Source: Bryoerythrophyllum caledonicum (lineage: Eukaryota > Streptophyta > Bryopsida > Pottiales > Pottiaceae). Taken from it: a stretch of 64,000 bases of DNA. The stretch lies in assembly GCA_963971425.1 (NCBI GenBank), contig OZ020515.1:38793198-38857197 (forward strand), read 5' to 3'. Positions 57,379 to 64,000 of the stretch are shown one piece after another. Position numbers and translations under genes: made by a program. Position 1 is the stretch's first letter, and every line of letters begins with the position of its first letter. The notes beneath the pieces were generated by a model, which saw only the letters and a program-made list of their open reading frames with translations, ran no database searches and was not told the origin of the DNA.

Positions 57379-57847
57379 TTAAATCATTGGATGTGGACCA
57401 CTTCTTTATTTTTAGAATGCCACGATAGAATTATGGAATAGCCCAATAGTGCCGCATTTTAATAAAAGGTACGGGTACAGTCGTATTGGCAAAAGGTTAT
57501 GGCTAGATCTTCCATAGTTAGGTATGGCAGTGGCATGTATTCCAAAATTTACATATTAAGCGAGATATATTTGGAGAACCAACGACCATCAAAATTTGTA
57601 TATATCCATACATGAATTTCATATTGTTAAACATGTTATATGGAATATCACTCTTGCACCTATCATGCTACTACTATTGATTGAAATTGATTATGCGTTC
57701 AAGGAAAAAACAATGATTATTTAGAATAATTGTTTTTATTGTTTTTGTCAGAAAGACCACACTACTAGTTATCGTTGGAAACACTATTGGCAAAAAATTT
57801 GTAACAAGAATATGAACTCATCTTACTCTTGAGCCATATAAGTTTAA

Positions 57848-58400
57848 CCCCTGCGGGCCTAAGTGCACTTTATGGGGTTCATTATGTTTACCTTGACCGC
57901 GATCCTCTTTCAATTCAAGTGGTTAAATTTCACAAAATTTTGACCACATCATCTCATATAAGTTGAATTTTTTTTTTTCCTATAGTTACATTTTCAATAA
58001 GTTTCTTTTTGCAAGATGAACCCCTAAAATTCTTTGAGTATTTCCCATCAAAAATGTACGTTTACTTTGTACAAAAAGAAATGAGGGGAAAAGAAGCTTG
58101 AAGCTCTACTTTAACTGTGACAACCTCAACAATACATTTAGAATAACAAGCTTTCAAAATTTCATGAAAGTTGACGGTACGGATTGAGAGATTATACAGT
58201 TTGAAGCAAAAAACAAGGTTTTTTTTCTCTTCCATGTGTTTTGTGGATCATCTCTCTTTGAATTCTTATGATGTCAATTTCAAGCATTAGTTTAGGATCA
58301 AATTTTCTGCAAAAATTTGATATATAATGTTAGTTCCTTGCTAGAAAAATCAAAGAGAAATATGAAGGGTGCAAAATATTCAAAAACATTGTGGAAGGAA
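57848..58400 (+). mobile_element. Diverged, partial relative of the TTAA family
   Basis: TTAA at 57844-57847 is followed by CCCCTGCGGGCCTAAG. Further in, ATTTCATGAAAGTTGACGGT, CGGATTGAGAGATTA and TTCCATGTGTTTTGTGGATC follow the same order as in copies 1 and 4. No right end is visible, and the boundary given is approximate. Confidence 0.45.
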
Positions 58401-60560
58401 TTGAGGTTCAAACACTATCATGATATATATATATATTTTTTTAATTTTTTTTTAATTTTTTAATTTAAATAAAAAATAAAAAATAATAATTTTTTTCTTT
58501 TATTTTTTTGGTGGTGAACCTAATTTGTCATAAAATAAGAATCCCAACAATAAAAAGGATGACATATATTGCATCATATAATAAAATAAAATTGTAGAAC
58601 CGAAACATTAAAAATAGCTTTTAAAATAAATTTAAGTGTAAAAAGGGTTGTGTATGTATTCAAAAATTAGTAAGTAGTGTTAAAAGTTCATATCAATTAT
58701 TTTAAATAGCTAAAAGACATTAAAAATTAGTTAAGATTTGAAGAGGTGCATCCATTTAATGAACAGATGTGGAAGTTAAAGAAGTTATAATACACACCTC
58801 TTCCCAAGAGGTGTCTTCTCCAAAATTTAGATTATAAATAGCATTGGAATTACAATAATTCCACTACTACCACGTTGAAGATTGGAGTGTGTCTTAGCTT
58901 TGGAAGCTAGTTTTTTGGGTTGCTATACGTATTTGATTTATGATTAATATATGTGATTATTCATTGTGTAATTATTGTCTTAATTTTGTGAATTGAGTCA
59001 TTTGTAGTACATTGAATATTAGTACTTCATTATAATTTAGAGAAATACTCTAATTTGTCTGACTAATACAATTTTGTGTGTATGAAGATTAGTTATAAAC
59101 ATTGTGATGAGATGTGAGTGTGATTGAATCAAATTAATGTAAAACTTGAGTGCAAGTAAGAGTATAATTTGATTGAAGCTTTGAGTGGCATTGTAGATGT
59201 TTAAGGAGTGATTTCATGAATGAGAGATTCATGTGTGTGTGTGTTAATATGTAATCAGTGACCTAGTGCAATATTCCCAGAAATGCATGGGCACTTGCCA
59301 CTTGATAAGGATTTAAGTTTGAGTGTTGAAAAATTAAAGAGGCATAAGAGTAAGAGTAATGTTACTCAAGGAATGCATCTCTCTTGATGCATAGCATGTT
59401 AAGAGTGTTATGTGCACATTAATAAGTTGAATTAAGTCTAACCTAGAAAGGAGATATTCCTTAAGGTGGATTAATTGCTTTTGTGTTTTATGTGACGAAG
59501 ACAATTGGGAATTAAGTGTAATGGAAATTGAGATAATTTCCTAGACTTAAACCAATTTTGTGTTATTCTTTGAGACTAACTTGAATATAAGAGGATCGTA
59601 ATGATTAAGTGAAATTGGAGAAAACTTTATTGCGTGAGGTAAGGTTTGAATTCTAAGGAGAACATAATTAATGATTTGTATTGAAATTTGATGGAATCTT
59701 CCATTGGCCTATCTAGGCATGGATTGAGAGTCTTCACGGTTGACCACATGCACAATTGATAAAAGAATAATGTTCCTACCAGGCACTTAGTCCTTCGATT
59801 TAATTATTACCTTGTTCCTTAAGAGTAATGAATAACAACCTTAAATTCTTAAGAGTTTGGGTTAAATTTTAAGTTTTGTTAATGGAAGAGAGTTTTTATA
59901 TAGAAATTAGAGTCAAATTACAATACAATAGATGCTAGACCATCCAAGGAATGGGTTTTGAATCAGAAGGAGAATATGTGTGACTCGTGGGTGTTTTGTG
60001 AGTTGACCCGTTTTAAACCTTACAAAAACCTAAACCCAAAGATGTGAAAATGTCCAAAATTATTAGTGGTTCTCTTTACACTACCTAGAAATGTGTGAAC
60101 ATTTTTTACTTTGCTTGGAAATTAGAGCTTTCATTGAAGACATGAAATTTTTATTGACGTTTTTAAGAAACCTAGGTACGATCTAGTATTACAAAGACTC
60201 TTAAAATCGATGGAAGCTTCTAGCAAAAAGTTTGGAGTTGCGCGGAGTCAAACTATGTGTGATTAGAAAAGCATTGCTTTTTCTCTAGAGATCCAACTTT
60301 CCAAGTGGGACAAAATTAATGTTTCCACTAGGCTTGCGTTATGGAAATCTATGTTTAACATTTCACAAAATTCCAATTAAAATCACAATCAAAGGAACGT
60401 GCACCAAGTGAAAATTTTCTCCCCAAGGGTGATTTGTTCCTTCAAGGATTAGACGAAGGTTGTGCATGATCAATACATCTCAATAAAAGAAAGATCCATG
60501 AGTCGAAGGAATTTTTTTGAACCATTACAAATTTGTCTTCGCCGTTCACATGGGATTCCA
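58401..60560. other. AT-rich intergenic DNA, no gene
   Basis: Starts with an A/T low-complexity run (58425-58500). A TATA-like ATTATAAATAGC lies near 58829. No frame or domain is recognisable on either strand, and it may be an unidentified non-coding repeat. Confidence 0.4.
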
Positions 60561-60605
60561 TAGTCGTAATACATTACGCTCCGGAAATTATGCTGCCAAT
60601 TTCAG

Positions 60606-60733
60606 AATGGTGTGGCAACTGACAATCCGACAAAGGACGAAGGACTTATGAACGGATGATCTATTCCGCTGGAAATGTTCATCTGCTCATAACTCATGCA
60701 ATTTTGATCCAATGGGCAATTGCCACACCAACT
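60606..60733. mobile_element. Small TIR element (family D), copy 2
   Basis: The ends AATGGTGTGGCAACTG and CAATTGCCACACCAACTT are inverted repeats. About 160 bases including flanks (from about 60590) align with 56205-56355. No coding capacity. Confidence 0.7.
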
Positions 60734-60769
60734 TACAATCAACAGGTTATAGAGAAGAATGTGACGTGC

Positions 60770-61100
60770 AATTAGACGGCAGGCCAACCGATCGCAATTG
60801 GACGGCCGTTGGGCCGTCTATGCGATCGGACGCCCGACTCTCTGTCCGTATGATTAAACGGTCGGCGAGCCATCCCCACGATTAGACGGCCGACTTGCCG
60901 TCCGCTCGATCTGACGGCGATGAGATGTCCACGTTGTTCCACGCGCAATTGAATGGTCCATATTGGCCCGTGCCGACCAATTTTGTTGTCCGCCCGCGCC
61001 GTCCGATTTTTGTAAAAATAATTTCACTAAAAATAATATTGTGGCCATGGGTAAATGATTTTTATCCCGCGGACGATGCGTCCGGACGACGTCATTTTGG
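60770..61100. repeat. GC-rich CGGCCGTC/CGTCCG repeat patch
   Basis: Short units ATTAGACGGC, ATTGGACGGCCGTTGGGCCG, ATTAAACGGTCGG and ATTAGACGGCCGAC are spaced 40-60 bases apart, with GCGATCGGACGCCCG between them. They share words with the patches at 54540-54932 and 55260-55530, so the three may be copies of one family. Confidence 0.55.
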
Positions 61101-61427
61101 TAACCCTGGTTGAAATGCCTTCAGCGCGAGAAAACAAGATGAGTTTCTAAAACTAAGTACAAACTAAGTTTCTAATTTAAGTTCTACTTTATCCGCAAGA
61201 AATCCGGAAAATGGCGGCCGAAATATCCTAGAACTCCACTTCTAAAAGTTTGATAATTTCTAAGTCAGATCTGAGATCCGAAATTCTCGGATCCGGAATC
61301 CGGAGTGTTATGAAATCCGGACATACCGCCTTCTAATTCTAAGTTATATACAAAATTCCTTAGTCTATTGGGTAGTAGCCGGGTGCAATGCTGAGCCCCA
61401 TCGTTAATCGCTACTGAACCTAGGTAA
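61101..61427. other. CCGGA-rich spacer 3' of the minus-strand coding remnant
   Basis: Contains GATCCGGAATCCGGAGTG and ATCCGGACATAC near 61290-61326. It is related in composition to 53640-54270 and 63710-63960. No gene. Confidence 0.35.
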
Positions 61428-63459
61428 CTAAGAATTTCCTAACTCTAATCCTAGATCTAAGTAGGGAGGTGATCCAACATCCTTGAACCTTGGGCTCATA
61501 CGCCTAGGAGACCCATCCGGCTTTGCCGGTCTTCGTCTTCCGGGGTGTCGTGGCTGCAGGTTGACTCGAGGATCCGAGTTTGGAAGGTGGTGATGGTGTT
61601 TCCGCCATTGGGATTGTTTCGGTGGCGGAGTCCGACACAGTACCTTCTGGTCCTTCAACGAAGCCCTGGAAGCTCATGCTTGGGCTCGGAGGGTCTGTTT
61701 CTAAACGCCGGGCTAGATGAGGCATCGACTTCCGGTGGCCTACTAGATGGAGTAGGTACCGGCCGGATAGAAGAAGGCGATTCTTCAGGACTTAGCTCCG
61801 GTATTAGCTCCGTCCAATGCCTGATTGTGCCCGTACTTAGGAGACTAAGGGGACTCCAGTTCATAGGTGTGATGGAATCCGGAGTGGTCAATACCTTCTT
61901 CTTCTTTCTGGAGCAATTCGGAGGCACCTCAAAGGATCCCGCCACATCCGGAGTGGTCGTGACTCATACCGGGAAGGACCGGTCTTCGGGTGCTTGGGTA
62001 CTCCGGGTCTCTGGCCCTTCCGAAGACATGTTTCCCACCAGCTCCTACATCCGGCTCGAGGTCTTCTCCATCTTCCTGTCGTGGTCGTGGAGGAACCTGA
62101 TGATTTGCACCCGGTTTAGCTTGTCCTCCCGCTCTAGTTGCTCTGTGAAGAGAAGACTCCGGTTGACAGTGTCAACTGGAAAGTCCAGAGCTGCCTGGAC
62201 CTCTGCCAAGGCCCGGACCGAGGCATTCGACCGATCTTCGGCTTCCTTCCTCATAGCCTAGGCTTCCGCCATTGCCGTCTTTGTCTTGTCCAGCTGCTCC
62301 CGAAACTTGTCGCGACTATGGAGGATGGCAGCCTGTTGCTCGTCTAGTGCCCGGAGTCGGAGGGTGTTCTTCTTGAGCTCCTCAATCCGAGCGGATATGT
62401 CAGCCAGCTTATCAAGTCCCAGCTCTTGCCGGATTTCGTCAATGATGTTCATGTGATCTACGTCCGACTGATAGACAAGGGCAGCCCGCCACGCCACGTG
62501 CTGGATGAGCTCCAAAAGATCCGCCCATGTTTGCTCGATGAGTGTTGAAGGTTCCGCTGCAGGCACCTAACCGTCTCTAGGAGGTGGCTTGGTGGGTTCT
62601 TGTGCCTCTCGCGTCACTACGTGTTGGCTTGGCCCTGCTGGCTTGGCACTACCGGCTCCGATGTCGGCTCCCTTTGCGTCGACCGGCTCCTCTTCCGGGT
62701 AGGGGTGATTGGTGGTGGCGCTGGAATGTTTGTCACCTCTGAGTCCTCTACGTCGGACGCTGGCTCCGGTCCGCCGTAGTTTTGGATGCTAAGGAGCTTC
62801 TCATACACGTCTTGCTCATCCGGCATAAGTACCTCATGGCGTACGTAGAGGTGAGTGAGGTAGGAGGATAGGGGAGTTCCGAACTTCTTTACCTTCTAGA
62901 GGTTTTTCACCATCCGGTTGACCATGGCGCTCATGAGTGACGCCTACTCCACCGAAATCTTCCCCCTCATCAACCTCAGGACCATTGTCGCCCATTTGGA
63001 AACCACCCTCTTTGGCTTTTCCGGATGGAAGATTGGGTTGAGGAATCTAACCACGATCTGGGCGTCTTGGTACCGTAAGTCGTCGGTGCTGAATCCTTCT
63101 TTAGGATCTGTTGTCTTTGTGAACTCATTCTCTAAGAACTCGTCCGTCCGCGTAGCCGTCTTTACATATTCGCTTGTGAACGCGTAGGTGCGTTGCCATT
63201 CCGATACACCCCAGGTTTCCGTATGGGCCCGAATTGTGCCATCGTACTAGTTGTTCGGAGTTCCTAGAAGTTCCGCCACCAACTGTCCTTCCTTTACACC
63301 CCACGCAACATCCAGTAATTCTCGGCACCCCATTACATCGAGGAAGTGTTTGAGTACTCCGAGCTCCTCCGGATTCGAAGGTATGACTGGCAAAACTCTT
63401 TGAATGGCCGAAGTTACAGTGGTACTCCGGGTTGTCCGAGAAGGCCCTTCATCCGCCAT
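61428..63459 (-). mobile_element. Fossil minus-strand protein with coiled coil, probably from a mobile element
   Basis: From an ATG at 63459 one frame can be followed leftward for about 650 codons with only a handful of breaks. It starts MADEGPSRTTRSTTVTSAIQ. A globular part follows (LKHFLDVMGCRELLDVAW ... EWQRTYAFTSEYVKTA ... VVSKWATMVLRLMRGKIS). Next come a Pro/Ser linker with a basic patch TRKRSRST, a long coiled coil rich in Glu, Lys, Arg and Leu (RIEELKKNTLRLRALDEQ), and a Ser/Pro-rich tail. The build resembles gag-like or plant-mobile-domain proteins of retrotransposons, but I cannot name the family. It is treated as a fossil. CCGGA-rich DNA lies on both sides. Confidence 0.5.
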
Positions 63460-64000
63460 GCCTTCTCAAAATTGAACTCTTAATCCTCACAACCTCTCCG
63501 GTCACACCTGCACGCATTGACCTCACAAAAACAACTCCCTATCGGAAGCACTTCCGAACTAGCACAACAGGAAGACGGAAGGTAGGAAGGAGAGGAGAGG
63601 GAGAGAGAGAGAGAAAGCGAAGAGCGAAGAAGTGGAAGACGACAAAAATGGATGTTGATTCTTATACCTGTGACGGTGTACGGATGACAGTTGGGTGTCG
63701 TCGCACTCATGATGGGGTTTCCGGATTCCGGATTCTTCCGTTGAGTTCCGGACGTGACGGACCAACCAAATCCGATTGTATCCGAACATTCGGATTTAGC
63801 ACTCCATTAGGGCTTTTAAGAAAGTTGTCTATCTCCTATGTTTCTTATTCACTAATTCTATTTTTCTATTGCTTTATTCCTCCTTAACGTTCTAGTGCTA
63901 TTTTTTTTTGCTTTTGCCGGATTTTAAGGTTAACTTCCGGAACCTTTTCGGAACGGATTCCCACAACTCATTCTATTTAGGAAAAATGAAAAATATTCAA
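63460..64000 (-). other. 5' flank of the minus-strand coding remnant
   Basis: Holds a GAGA microsatellite (about 63598-63615) and CCGGA-rich words near 63720-63780 and 63918-63960. Short overlapping frames on both strands are not credible as genes. Any promoter for the minus-strand frame would lie here. Confidence 0.4.

Overview
The window looks like nuclear DNA of a land plant or a close streptophyte relative. The host genes are spliced with GT/AG introns, two encode plastid- or organelle-type enzymes with N-terminal extensions, and the plant telomere-like motif AAACCCTA/TTTAGGG recurs near genes and in an intron. Coding exons are GC-rich while the long intergenic DNA is AT-rich and full of transposon remains. 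The species cannot be fixed from this sequence; a non-flowering plant is a guess based on gene style and repeat content.

Four host genes can be supported. At 1-948 (minus, running off the left edge) is a zinc-finger-like protein with one in-frame stop. At 8717-15670 (plus) is a 22-exon gene for a type IA (bacterial-type) DNA topoisomerase I of about 997 residues, whose exon phases all join cleanly. At 22967-24747 (plus) is a two-exon F-box/kelch-type protein of about 446 residues. At 26888-27798 (minus) is a two-exon plastid FabZ, the beta-hydroxyacyl-ACP dehydratase of fatty-acid synthesis. Gene function ties them only loosely (organelle DNA topology, protein turnover, lipid synthesis); nothing suggests a cluster.

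The rest is mostly mobile DNA. A family of roughly 0.9-1.2 kb non-autonomous elements begins and ends with CCCCTAAAGG and sits between TTAA duplications (1944-2867, 3494-4652, 16334-18164, 16915-17856, 56454-57378, with partial relatives at 25667 and 57848). One copy is inserted inside another and shows the TTAA target duplication directly. Several smaller fold-back families also end in TTAA-like sites (19.6, 21.2-21.7 and 28.5-29.5 kb). Other TIR families lie at 20.2, 30.5-33.0, 56.2 and 60.6 kb.

From about 35.1 to 45.2 kb lies a badly decayed Ty3/Gypsy retrotransposon fossil. Between its protease and reverse transcriptase it carries blocks of a C5-cytosine DNA methyltransferase of DNMT3-like layout. 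About 3.9 kb of other DNA, including GCGCGTACC-type repeats in opposite orientations, interrupts the methyltransferase part. This captured methyltransferase and the TTAA family are the most interesting things here.

From 46.0 to 51.5 kb are remains of two convergent, intron-bearing genes of unknown type. From 53.6 to 64 kb the DNA alternates CCGGA-rich stretches, GC-rich CGTCCG fold-backs and AT-rich filler, and ends with a decayed minus-strand coiled-coil protein (61428-63459) that probably belongs to a mobile element.
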